Assembly: GCA_950295325.1 (NCBI GenBank)
Contig: OX485808.1
Span: 7,750,501-7,814,500 of the forward strand
DNA: 64,000 bases
Direction of reading: 5' to 3'
Source: Polytrichum commune
Taxonomy: Eukaryota > Streptophyta > Polytrichopsida > Polytrichales > Polytrichaceae
In this document: one piece after another, positions 11,199 to 22,000 of the stretch
How positions within the stretch are numbered: the first letter of the stretch is position 1
Layout: each line of letters begins with the position of its first letter
Position numbers and translations under genes: made by a program
Notes under the pieces: model-generated
The model's database searches: none
Told to the model about the DNA's origin: nothing
What the model saw: only the letters and a program-made list of their open reading frames with translations

Positions 11199-12789
11199 TG
11201 AGGCCAAACCCACCACCCTTTAGCGTCCTAGTCCGGGTGATGGTTTTGAGAATCACATTCACTTCATAACACCAAATGTGGATTGCTATGTAGCTCTCAT
11301 GTCCAAGGTACTCACTTCATCTTAACTCAACTTGCTTTATTATTTTGAGCCTCTTGGCTCGTGGTGGAATTTGATTTTTCAAGGGTCCAACCCGCGGCCT
11401 TGGCCACGCATGCCCTTAAAGAGATTCTCCTTGCACCCTTGGTTTTGACTTCCTTTGTTTGGCCATCACCGGAGTCCTTAATATTGTCCATCAACTCGTG
11501 TACTTAATTTAGTGAATAGAGAAGTCTCAAGTGTTCAAAAACACTATTCTCTCTTCCCAATGTTAGGTACACTTAGTCACACCCAACCACACACACAACC
11601 CTACTATAATGAGTTCAACTATTCATCTTTTTTATGTTTTACTTGAGCTATCTCCTAAATGCAACCATTAAGTGGCTCCTCCGTGTGACCAGTTTAATCC
11701 TAGCTTGATTAATGCAGTTTCCACTAGTTAACTGCTTCGGCAGTTTGAGTAGTCCAGTAAGCCTTAGCTGCCGGTAATCCCAGTAACTCGGTGCAGTCCC
11801 AGTAAGCCTTAGCTGCTGGGCAGTGCAGTAAACCGGTGCAGTCCAGTAAGCCTTAGCTGCCGGTAATCTCAGTAACTCGGTGCAATCCCAGTAAGCCTTC
11901 GCTGCTGGGCAGTTCAATAAACTGGTGCAGTCCAGTAAGCCTTAGCTGCTGGTAATCCCAGTAACCCGGTGCAGTCCAGCCAGCCTTCGCTGCCGGTAAT
12001 CCCAGTAACTCGGTGCAGTCCCAGTAAGCCTTCGCTGCTGGGCAGTTCAGTAAACCGGTGCAGTCCAGTTTGGTTCTCAGCTGGGACCTTAACCCAACTC
12101 CTTCTACTAAGTATTTAAACCCTAAGCACTCACTAATCCTAAGAATGTAAGAACAACCAAGACTAAGCTAGCTTTAGACTAAATTAACCATAAGCCTCTA
12201 GCATCTAAGAACTAATGATCAATGAACTAGTGTCCAATTGACTAAACTTCTTTGGGGTTAAATCCTAAGCCACATGTGACCCACTAATCACACATGCTCC
12301 CCCATGTGTTCCTACACACCTTCACACTCGAGAGTGGAGGATGAGCAAACTTGAAGAGAGAAAAGAGAGAGGAAAAATGAAAGAGGGAAGTCTTAAGTAG
12401 CCAAGAGGGAGAGAGGGAGATTGAGGTAAGGATAGGGTGAGGAAATTAGCACCTCCAATCACAACCCCTTAACCTTTTCCTCCTAAGTAGGGACTCATCC
12501 CATCCACAAGGCCTTTCCCTTCCTAAACTAACAAGATGGATCCTAATGTGGGCATTCAACCCGCGGAGCTCACCTTGCCTCACCTTGCTCCATACTCACC
12601 TAGTCAAGGCATTCCCTCATTGAACTTAAACCTTGAAACAATCACACAACACCACCTAATGTCTAAACTTAAATCCACACCACACTTCACTCTTTTTATA
12701 TTTTTGTGAACAATCATAACACTTCAAAGTCTAACTAAAATTGGTTTCAAAGAGTTAATCACCACATGTGGGCACCATTTTGGGCTCAC
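11199..12789 (+). mobile_element. Short-TIR element, copy 1 (1.59 kb)
   Basis: Starts TGAGGCCAAACCCACC and ends CCATTTTGGGCTCAC. It is flanked by GCTCTTTG (11191-11198) and ACTCTTCA (12790-12797); the three differences between these 8-mers are all transitions, as expected for an old 8-bp target duplication. It shares the terminal blocks TTAAGCGTCCTAGTCCGGG-like (5') and CACTCTTTTTATATTTTTGTG (3') with copies 2-4. No transposase is encoded, so it is non-autonomous. The short TIR and 8-bp duplication would suit a hAT-type element, but the ends are not canonical hAT ends. It carries an internal minisatellite. Confidence 0.75.
11735..12070. repeat. Minisatellite inside element copy 1
   Basis: Alternating units around CAGTAAGCCTTAGCTGC, GGTAATCCCAGTAACTCGG and GGTGCAGTCC recur several times, with a higher-order period of roughly 100 bp. 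It occupies the same internal position as unrelated minisatellites in copies 2-4. The shared theme is AGCTG/CAGCT. Confidence 0.75.
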
Positions 12790-12951
12790 ACTCTTCATAA
12801 TGAAAGTCAAGGCACAAAAGAAAACAACACAAGGGAGGTGAAAAAAAGGAAAAAAAATCCGACACAGCCTGCCCCCTTTCCAAGAGTTCAAACCAGGCTA
12901 CGAGGGCCTCCTGCTCCCATAAAAGGAAAAAAAATGATGAAATTGTCTTAG

Positions 12952-13632
12952 AGCTTTCAAGTTCTCTTTCTTGGTTTCATAGGCTCTAGTATATTTAGGA
13001 ATTTAGTCAATGTAGATCAACAAAATATTGTTTTGCCATTTGGTATTCTGTTCAAAATGGAAAGCCACTTTTTGAATTCAAGAGCATTGCACATGGACTC
13101 TCATCATTGCATGTGTTAATTCCCCAACTAATCCTTGTATCTCTACTTTGATCCTCATTCCACATGTTTTACTAGTGTTCAATAATGCACTTGATGGTGA
13201 GTTTCCTAGTCATCATTGCCTTTAAATGGCCTCAATTGCACAAGGTACATTTCCTCGCAAACCCCCCCCCCTTGTATCATTTCAATTTATGAATACCATT
13301 TGAGTTTAGGAGTACTTCCCCTTGCCTTAATTAAGTTCAAATGACCATCTCATTAGGAGTAGTCAAATTCATCGTAAATCTATGTATTAATGACTAATGT
13401 GGACATAACGTGCAGGTTGCATGAAATAATTGCTACTTCTATGTGAGAAACTATTCCAACCCAACGTACTATGTAAAGTTTCTTTCTCTACCTGGTCTCT
13501 TCCAAGTTGTCAGCCCCCTCCCACTCTTCCTCTTCTCATTCTCCATCTCCCTCCTCCTTCTTAGCTTCCCTTCCATATCTCTCTTCCTTAGCTTCCTCCC
13601 CTTCACTTCCATATCTACACTTTGCATTCCAG
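12952..13632. other. Spacer and pyrimidine-rich leader of gene 2
   Basis: 12952-13490 is AT-rich with no gene. 13500-13625 is almost pure C/T (for example CCTCCCACTCTTCCTCTTCT) and ends just before the ATG at 13633, resembling the leader in front of gene 1. It is probably the 5' UTR/core promoter of gene 2. Confidence 0.4.
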
Positions 13633-13698
13633 GATGGTTGAGAGTAATTGGGGTTCATTTGAGTGGTTCAGGGACCATGTGGGTCTTCCTGCTGTGGA
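13633..13698 (+). pseudogene. Gene 2, first coding segment (cut by the 16.2-kb element)
   Basis: ATG at 13633 begins MVESNWGSFEWFRDHVG and runs to LPAVD, where the giant element begins. The frame resumes 16.2 kb downstream: the bases encoding LPAV (CTTCCTGCTGTGGA) are duplicated at 29916, followed by LNPRKVDFEG. The joined N-terminus parallels gene 1. Beyond the junction the frame runs into the TIR and stops (EAILRAVSGNF, stop), so the gene cannot make its normal product from this allele. Confidence 0.7.
13685..13698 (+). repeat. Left copy of the 14-bp target-site duplication
   Basis: CTTCCTGCTGTGGA here is identical to 29916-29929. The two copies border the 16.2-kb element and lie at the break in gene 2's reading frame. 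At 14 bp it is longer than the ~9 bp typical of Mutator-like elements. Confidence 0.75.
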
Positions 13699-13700
13699 CG

Positions 13701-13733
13701 AAGCTATTTTGCGAGCGGTGAGCGGTAACTTTT
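13701..13733 (+). repeat. Left terminal inverted repeat (33 bp)
   Basis: Begins AAGCTATTTTGCGAGCGG and ends GCGGTAACTTTT. It is the exact reverse complement of 29879-29911. Contains a GCGAGCGGTGAGCGG direct motif (two GAGCGG words) that could be a transposase site. Confidence 0.85.
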
Positions 13734-14144
13734 GAGATATTTTGATTCACATGTTATTTTAATCATTAAGTTTAGGGTAATTTTGGACTAAAAGTAATTT
13801 TGGTAAATTTTTTACTAAATTTAGTCAACGGTGGGACCTATGTCCGTGGACAATTAAGGGCTCCGATACAAGAAAAATTGTAATTATATGAGCAAAAAAT
13901 ATGGTATATGTGGTAAATTGAACATTTGGAACTACTATCAGTAAAAAATAAATTACTGTCTCCACTCAAATACGTATTGTTTTGGATTAATGAGAATTAG
14001 TGGTACTCTAAAAGGATCATGCAACTTTGGAACAAATAAATACATGTGGTGCGTCAAATGACTTGTAGTGGCCCTTTTAGTCTCACTACATCATGATTAT
14101 AAAAGATCTTGCATACATATGTTTCTTTAAAGAAACAGAAAACT
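13734..14144. other. Left subterminal non-coding region of the giant element
   Basis: AT-rich with no ORF. Lies between the TIR and the 3' end of the convergently oriented transposase gene. No promoter is identified. Confidence 0.4.
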
Positions 14145-17100
14145 CTAAGAGTCAAGGTACTTCAATAAACCAGCCTCCAAAACTCGTTTCACTTCGTTGA
14201 AGCTAAAACTAGCTGCATGAATGAACGTGTCTGAATCTGAGTCCAAACCACACACTACAGTAAACAAATAGTACAAATGCTTACAGTTGGCCCATTGACC
14301 CCTTTTCCCAATTGCTTTAGTCGCCATCTCCTTGAAGTTAGGACAAGTGCATGCTGGCAGCTGCGAAATCGTCAAGTAGTATTGCTGAACCTTTGGGGGC
14401 GTGCCGGAATCCAACGAGACTATGCATCCTAATGCAGGGGCTGGGAGCATGCACAATTTGTGCACTTTGGCATTCAGTGAAAGGGCTGACGCACAATTAT
14501 TGGCGTGTTTTGTTGATGGGGCCTTGGTGTTGCACCTAATCAACTTCCCTGAACGTCGGGTGGGAAACTCATCGGGATATGCAGGAATCGTGTAGCTTGC
14601 CAAGTCCAAAGGTAACGGGTGGTCCTGAAAAGTTCTGGAAGGTGTCATCTCCTTCCGCTGGGGCAGTCTAAAGCCTGCGTTTTCTAAAGAGAGTATCTCT
14701 TTGCAGGTTAAGTTGGTTCCCAACTTAACCGGCCATACATCCGGAATGTTCGGGACTGAGACCACCCATCTCCTTTTTGTACCCTTAACGCATCTCTCAA
14801 TGTCGTCATTGCAGAAAAAGAAGTCTTGAGGGTCCAATCTCTTCTTCCGATAGTTATCCATGAGGCCCGAGTAGGTAGGTGCAGCGGTGCTCTTCCCGTC
14901 TTGTACAATCCGAGCGACGCATTTTTTCTTGGTGATTGCTTGTAGAGCAAAGCAAGCCTTCGCAGATGTCTTAGGCAGCCGTGCGATGTGCCACTGGGCA
15001 GGGTTGCATAATGTCTCTTCAACCGCGGTGACGTGGTACCGATCCACCTGATGCGAACCGTCAAGTGTTGGAAGTTCCGGCTGCTCTTCATGTGGAATTG
15101 TGGGAGAATCTGGAGTTGTGGGAGAATCTGGAGTTGTCACAGGAGGTGGAGAATCGTTAAGACGGGCAGACCTGGTTTGGACACGTGGTTGGGATATACT
15201 GATCTTGTCTGGCCTGTGAGATTCGCGTTCGTCACCGAAAGCAATATCTGGTTTACGCTTCTGAGAAACAAAAACCTCTTCCCCTTCGAGGTGGGGAGTC
15301 CTCGTGCACCACTCGTCAGCGCCAGGCATCTTCAAGATGGCCTCATGCAGCGGTTTCGATATACCTGTTTTTGCGGCAGACCTTTGAGCACGCCTCAGCT
15401 TCAATTCCTCCTTCGACGGTCCAGTTCCAGGGTTGTCTCCCTTCAGGAACTGGGAATATGCTGAGCACTGCATGAAAGCACGCACGAAATCATCGACTGT
15501 TGCCACATAAAGGTCGCTGCCTCGATCGCCGGATTGTTGCTTCCACTTGTTATATATAGATTCAGCAAGGTTACAAGATGGCATTTCCGCTAGTTCAGCT
15601 TCACTTAGATTCTGCAATGCCCGTACAGTCCGAATTAGAATAATGTAGTTGAAGTAAGTGTAGTTGAACTATAAAGAGGAAACTATACAGGAAAGGGTTT
15701 GGCAAGAGTTTAGGCTTACCAACTCCATAAAGCCACCCCATTGGCGGTAACGGAAATGCCAGAAGGCCAGCCAGAGCTCGAGTCGAGGTAGAGCTTGTTC
15801 AGTTGCTGCTCCGGATGACATCCACCATGCCCGAATTGCCAGAAACTTTGTCTCGGCCTCGGCCATCGATTTCGCATTCTTGTATTGCTGGCATAGGATT
15901 CGATGTTGATATTGCAGGTCTTGACGGATATCGGCCTTGGTATGTTTCTCCAAGGACTGGGTCCAATGGAAAAGACAAGTCCTCTCTCTGTCCACCATCT
16001 TCTCAGACGCATCTCCACTTCCGTATATGATTCGAATAGCATTCCAGTTGGCTTGGGCACTGTCGGCCATGAAACCTTTAAAATTGACTTTGTGCACTCC
16101 ATGTTGAGCCATGAGAGCGTTCAAGTTCTTCCACACGACTGACTGGGCAGCAACATCTTCAGATTGCATGTCGCATACTGCGATGGTCATGACACGGCAA
16201 TATGTGGAATCGTACACATGGCAAGCCATTGTGGTCCATGACCTGACCCGTTTGACATGGTCAAACATGATCCACGAGTTTTCCAAGTCACCACCGGGTT
16301 GCATTCGTTTGACCAGGTCGACGCCGCTGCCCGGCCCAACTTCAGACATTTTGAAGACAAAGACCTTGTCCATGTCTGCTCTTTGCCCTGGAAACCTATT
16401 ATGCTGCACGAACTTCCAATTGCTAGCACCGCGTAACTTGGTAATACTGTCCATGACTCCAAAGCGACGCATAGTCCTGAACGTGGTGACTGCATTACGA
16501 ATGTTGGGCGATGTGAGGTGCTTACATCGATCGAAAATGAGTTGAAGCTCGTCGAGCTCCAACAGCTTCTGAGGGTCACCTTCTTTAGCAAGGAGGAGTG
16601 GACCCAGCACTTCCTTTGCAGTGTCAAGCACAATAGTTGAGCGAGTGGTTGAAGGGGTGCGTTCGACTTGCTCCCCAATCATTTTATCTGTGAAATCGAT
16701 GAAGTCTCGATGATCACCTGACTTGACGGGATGGGCGTGAGATCCCAAATGCACACAAGCCCTCGACATGTGAGGTGTCGCAGTAACATAGTAGATCTTG
16801 GCAGGGCAGACAGCAACACAAGTGGGAGGGACGTTGCATGATTTGCAAACAACCGTGGAACCAGTGGGAGGCTTGGACCCAACTTCAAACACTTTCTCTG
16901 ACAATCCTTCCCACTCTGTTTCATTGACTTTGGAAGTCCTGTGGTCTCGCCGAAGATACTCACATGCAGGATTGTCGCAACGGAGGTGGCCAAAACAGGA
17001 TGATGTACGAAACAAAAGCTTGAGATCATTATGAATATTGGATGTAATCGTGCGAGACCAGGCATGGCCATCGTACCTTCTATCCATTCCACGAAGGAGC

Positions 17101-17810
17101 TTGGCCTTTGTATTATGGCCATGATGACCCAACGGTGGAAATTCGAAGATAACGTCCCCGTCGTAACGAGGGGGAAGGTAATCAACATGCTGGAGTCTGA
17201 TTGTATCAAAGTTAATTCGAGACAAAACACTTTTGGACCGCTTACGACCTCCTAGGCACATCAATGAAGTAATGATGCTGACAACAGGAGTGGCCACAAC
17301 CTTGGCCTGATCTGGATTACGAGACGGACTAACAGGAGGAGTTGTGTCCTTGCGAACTACTTGTGGAGATAGGGAAGCTTGGACTTTACTCTCTGAATTT
17401 AAGAATTCAACATCGGCGTCGGAATCATCACTCAACTCATGAATTGTATTTAGACCGGGCTCAACTTTGACCCTAGCCAGCAGCGGTCTCTCAATGCTTA
17501 CAGTGGACGACTCCTTAGGTGTTAGAAGTTCAGTGGAACATTCAAACACAGACTCCGAGACTCCATAAACACGATATTTTCCGGGCTTGAGCAACCAGAA
17601 CGCACATACATCATTCTCTAATCTAGTGTGACGAACTGCATGTGAAACTAGACCGGTTTGATCGTCAAAAACGTCTTCTTCGACAAAGATAGTGACATCA
17701 CGATATTGAAACCTCAAACTCAATGTGGCACAAGTGACTATAGCATGACCGTCTTCACCTAATGGAAAGAGGACCGGAACATAATCAGATTCAGCACGAA
17801 GGAGGGCCAT
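14145..17810 (-). CDS. Mutator-like transposase with GCM/WRKY-like zinc region and SWIM finger
   Basis: Two exons on the minus strand. Exon 1 is 17810-15720 (ATG at 17810, MALLRAESDYVPV) and ends GGFMEL at a GTAAGC donor. Exon 2 begins after GCATTGCAG near 15611 (NLSEAELAEMP) and ends at 14145, giving about 1185 residues. From M1: acidic linker ~100-160; a Cys/His-rich GCM-like DNA-binding region ~215-365 (CFGHLRCDNPACEYLRRDH, then CKSCNVPPTC); a MULE DDE core ~500-650 with first Asp in VYDSTYC (~534), second in FMADSAQAN (~583) and the C..H pair in RTCLFHW (~612-615). A C-terminal SWIM finger reads PACTCPNF ... WANCKHLYYL (C-x-C...C-x-H). The reading frames look intact. WRKY/GCM fingers fused to MULE transposases are known; this one is probably active or recently so. 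The N-terminal hydrophobic codons upstream of M1 are intron or leader sequence. Confidence 0.8.
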
Positions 17811-18185
17811 AGTATAACACAGATCTATGAAAAAAACAAGTACCCCGAACAATGAAATGGCAAGAATATATAACACAGTAAGAAATTTCAGGGCAAACTG
17901 GCAATGTATGTACAAGCAAGCGGAATTTGAAACGTTAATAGATAGTCATGCATAGTAAGCTGAAAGACGGCTGAAAAACCAAGTTTAGATGCAAGACCGA
18001 CATATGTAAGAAACCAAAATAGTAGAATCCAATAACAGGCATACATATCAAAAAAGTATAATCCAATAACAGGCATACACTATAAACATTGATGATTATA
18101 ATATATGTTGGCAAATAAGGTCATAAGAATGACGGCCGCCACGAATAATGTGGATAGCATGATAGAATAGAATGCTACATTGTGA
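17811..18185. other. Upstream region of the transposase gene
   Basis: Contains two direct copies of a ~40-bp word (ATAATCCAATAACAGGCATAC-type, near 18025 and 18060). Probable promoter/5' leader for the minus-strand transposase. No core promoter motif is claimed. Confidence 0.35.
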
Positions 18186-18614
18186 TTAACGACGAATACG
18201 CTTATGGGGCCCTTTGCCATATTTGACAACATCATGTTTATGACAATGGTCAATCCCTAAACTAAGAACTGCATTGCATCCTGCGCAACCGAGTTTCTGA
18301 TCATCGGGACGTGGGGCATTCCTTAAAAGAGATTTAGAGTAATTGCCAGGTCTAATAACCCCTGCTCTAGAATAGGCATGAGTCCGTAAAGGAGACTTGT
18401 CCTCTATCAGCGTTGCAACATCTACTTGCAAAGATGGAGTCTGTGGATTAGGAGTGTGAACCACGACCGCCGGAGTAACTGAGATATCAGGTGGGTTGGC
18501 AATCTTCATGCTGTTGACGTTTGCAGAACCATCGATGGACAAAGTGGTATGAATGTGAGATGAACTAGGAGCACATATAGGAGTAAGGCATGGGATAACT
18601 GAGTCAGTACCCAT
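18186..18614 (-). CDS. Small cargo ORF with C-terminal Cys/His cluster
   Basis: About 142 codons from ATG at 18614 (MGTDSVIPCLTPIC); the frame stays open further upstream. The N-terminal two thirds is Ser/Thr/Pro-rich. The end reads LGCAGCNAVLSLG, DHCHKHD and finishes in a basic tail (KGPHKRIRR). The C-x2-C ... H-C-x-K-H spacing could bind one zinc ion, and the tail could contact nucleic acid. It lies on the same strand as, and 5' of, the transposase, so it may be an accessory element protein or an upstream transposase exon. No family is recognised. Confidence 0.45.
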   Translation of the reverse strand: MGTDSVIPCLTPICAPSSSHIHTTLSIDGSANVNSMKIANPPDISVTPAVVVHTPNPQTPSLQVDVATLIEDKSPLRTHAYSRAGVIRPGNYSKSLLRNAPRPDDQKLGCAGCNAVLSLGIDHCHKHDVVKYGKGPHKRIRR

Positions 18615-18758
18615 TGGAGAAGAATATGATGAGATGACATGAAGAATGGGTTCAAATAATCGGGATATATACACATTGAGTAGACAATAAGAGCCGAATT
18701 TTTGACAACCTGTTAGATCAGTTAATAGTAAATATTTATTCATGTAGATTCTGGACAA

Positions 18759-19038
18759 CCTGTTTCATGTATGAATAGGATGTACTAGAATAGTGGTCAT
18801 CCCTTAATCACCACAAATTATATGACATGGAAGAAAAACGATTATGTAGAAAAGATTTTAGCGCCGCCTTTTGTAGTGTATTAATGCAGTGCGGATTAAC
18901 AAAGGAACAATTTAAGTAAGTGAAGAATAACTATCTAATTACATCGTAATATGAACATAACGATGGCGCATAAGATGTTAACTCTGACATACTTGAAAAT
19001 GATATATAAGATTTGTTTGCTCCACATGTTTGTTAGAG
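18759..19038. promoter_or_regulatory. Probable bidirectional promoter region between minus- and plus-strand genes of the element
   Basis: This short interval separates the leftward genes (Cys/His ORF, transposase) from the rightward ParB-like/methyltransferase gene beginning at 19039. No specific motif is identified; the promoter role is inferred only from divergent gene orientation. Confidence 0.3.
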
Positions 19039-22000
19039 ATGAACACTAGGTCGAGAGCAAGAGCAGAACAAGAAGTTAGGAGGAATACTGAGAAACAGAA
19101 GAGAATTGAGAGAAGGCAAAGGTTAGAATCAAGAGTAAGCATAGGGACGCCGTACAATTTGCGGACAACAATGGGTAGACGAGGGGTTAATTCTTCTAGG
19201 GGTACAGTTAGAGGTTTGGAAGGGGAAAAAACATATGATATCTCCGCGGTAGCTCCCATCGTTTTATTTCCAGTATCAGAAGAAGACAACACAGTTGGAA
19301 AAGGGGGCAGTGAGGTGTTGTTAATATGCATTACAAAAGATACTTATTTATTTGCAATCGCAGTGTTCAATTCTATCATGGAAATTGCTTTGTACAATTC
19401 ATAAGCAATTGAGACATATTAAGTCAGTTTGTAATTTGGCAATGTAAAGGGATTCTTTATTGGTTTTTTTATATGTGGTGTTGGAATGGGAATTGGTGTC
19501 GGGATATTGAACAGGGAATGACGCAGAATGACCTACAACCTGGGGCAACTTCGAGTGCATCAACATCAATACATAGTGAGAGCCAAGTTTGTAAATTAGT
19601 TTGGATTTGGATACTTTTAGGGTTTCGGGTTAGGGTAATGTTCCTTTTCAATGATAGCAGTTTCTTATGGCCACTTCATTGGTAATGGGCACATGCAATG
19701 TCAACTTTTCAGAGCCTAGGTGAATGCAATCGGGACGCCCATATTGTGGATCTTTGCGAAGGCAGCATGGAAACGGAGGAGGAACTCTTCCGAGAAGAGG
19801 TACAATTGTATATTTTCAAGTTTTGAAAGTTCGATATTGGCTAGAAACCGAGACACACATTTCTGTGTGGGGCATTCATATAGATGGTTCAGAAGAGTTT
19901 GTATTGGAATCGGTATTGGAATACAAGGTATGATTAGGGGTGGGTTAGTCATGTCCGAATTCAGTTAGTTCGATAAAGGGTAGGTTATATATTTTCAAGT
20001 TTTGAAAGTCTGGAATTGGCAGGGAAAGGTGTGTCTCGGCACGGAGACTAACATTTCATTGAGGTTCATTCAAATATGTAGGGTCAGATTTGAGGGTTCA
20101 GGAGGGCTTGTAGTGGATTCAGTCTTGGAATATAAGGTCTGATTAAGGGTGGGTTAGTCCTGTTTGAAGTCTGCTGAGTCACACAAACACTAGTTTGTGT
20201 AAGGGTAGGCTTAATATTTTCAGGTTTTGAAAGTCAGAAATTGGCTAGGAAATGTGTGTCTCGGCACCGAGACACACATTTGTGTGTGGGTTATTCATAA
20301 ATGTACGATCAGATTTGAGGGTTCAGAAGGGCTCGTAGGGGATTCAGTCTTGGAATATACGGTCTGACAATGGGTGGGTTAGTCCTGTGTGAATTGAATT
20401 TTGTCATACAAAAGCTAGTTTGATTAAGGGTAGGCTGTATATTTTCAACTTTTGAAAGTCAGAAATTGGCTGGGAAATGTGTGTCTCGGCACCGAGACAC
20501 ACATTTGTGTGTGGGTCATTCATAAATGTATGATCAGGTTTGAGGGTTCAGAAGGGCTCGTAGTATATTCAGTCTTGGAATATAAGGTCTGATTAAGGGT
20601 GGGTTAGTCCTGTTTGAAGTCTGATGAGTCATACAAACACTAGTTTGTGTAAGGGTAGGCTTAATATTTTCAGGTTTTGAAAGTCAGAATTGGCTGGGAA
20701 ATGTGTGTCTCGGCACCGAGACACACATTTGTGTGTGGGTCATTCATAAATGTATGATCAGATTTGAGGGTTCCTATAGGCTGCATATGATTGGGTCTTG
20801 GAATATAAGGTCTGATTAGGGGTGGGTTAGTCATGTTTGAAGTCTGCTGAGTCACACAATAGGTAATTTGATTAAAGGTAGGCTTAATTTTCTCATGTTC
20901 TGAAAGTCTGAAATTGGCTGGAAATGTGTGTCTCGGCACCGAGACACACATTTGTGTGTGGGTCATTCATAAATGAATGATCAGGTTTGAGGGTTCACAA
21001 GGGCTTGTAGTGGATTCAGTCTTGGAATATAAGGTCTGATTAGGGGTGGGTTAGTCATGTTTAAAGTCTATTCAGTCAGACATATGTTCATTTGTTTAAG
21101 GGTAGGCTGTATATTTTTCAAGTTTAGAAAAACTGAAATTGGCTGGAAAATGTGTGTCTCGGCACCGAGACACACATTTGTGTGTGGGTCATTCATAAAT
21201 GTATGATCGGGTTTGAGGGTTCAGGAGGCCTCGTAGTGGATTCAGTCTTGGAATATAAGGTCTGATTAAGGGTGGGTTAGTCCTGTTTGAAATCTGCTAA
21301 GTCACACAAACACTAGTTTGTGTACGGGTAGGCTTAATATTTTCAGGTTTTGAAAGTCAGAAATTGGCTGGGAAATGTGTGTCTCGGCACCGAGACACAC
21401 ATTTGTGTGTGGGTCATTCATAAATGTATGATCAGGTTTGAGGGTTCAGAAGGGCTCGTAGTGTATTCAGTCTTGGAATATAAGGTATGATTAAGGGTGG
21501 GTTAGTCCTGTTTGAAGTCTGCTGAGTCACACAAACACTAATTTGTTTAAGGGTAGGCTGTATATTTTCAACTTTTCAAAGTCAGAAATTGGTTGGCAAA
21601 TGTGTGTCTCGGCACCGAGACACACATTTGTGTGTGGGTCATTCATAAATGTATGATCAGGTTTGAGGGTTCAGAAGGGCTATTAGTGTATTCAGTTTTG
21701 GAATATAAGGTCTGATTAGGGGCGGGTTAGTCATGTTTGAATTGAATTATGTCATTCACAAGCTAGTTTGATTAAGGGTAGGCTGTATATTTTCAAGTAT
21801 TAAAATTCTGAAATTGGCTGGAAATGTGTGTCTCGGCACCGAGACACACATTTGTGTGTGGGTCATTCATAAATGTATGATCAGATTTGAGGGTTCCTAT
21901 AGGCTGCATATGATTGGGTCTTGGAATATAAGGTCTGATTAGGGGTGGGTTAGTCATGTTTGAAGTCTGCTGAGTCACACTATAGGTAGTTTGATTAAGG

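Larger units (their letters stand above)
10985..12951 (+). pseudogene. Gene 1 3' region, interrupted by an element
   Basis: Before the insertion an acidic frame reads VASLEKDRETQVSNMESEPQ ... VDNTVDDLAL. After the insertion (12790 on) the same frame resumes HNESQGTKENNTREVKKRKK and ends in a basic tail (KGKKMMKLS, stop at 12951). The two halves fit together across the 8-bp duplicated target GCTCTTTG/ACTCTTCA. One stop interrupts the upstream half near 11090. This looks like the C-terminal acidic/basic tail of gene 1 or of a fused neighbour. Function unknown. Confidence 0.4.

Noticed and set aside
15033-17230. Several 75-180-codon ORFs overlapping the transposase
   Set aside because: Antisense or out-of-frame shadows; the conserved MULE and SWIM motifs lie in one frame.
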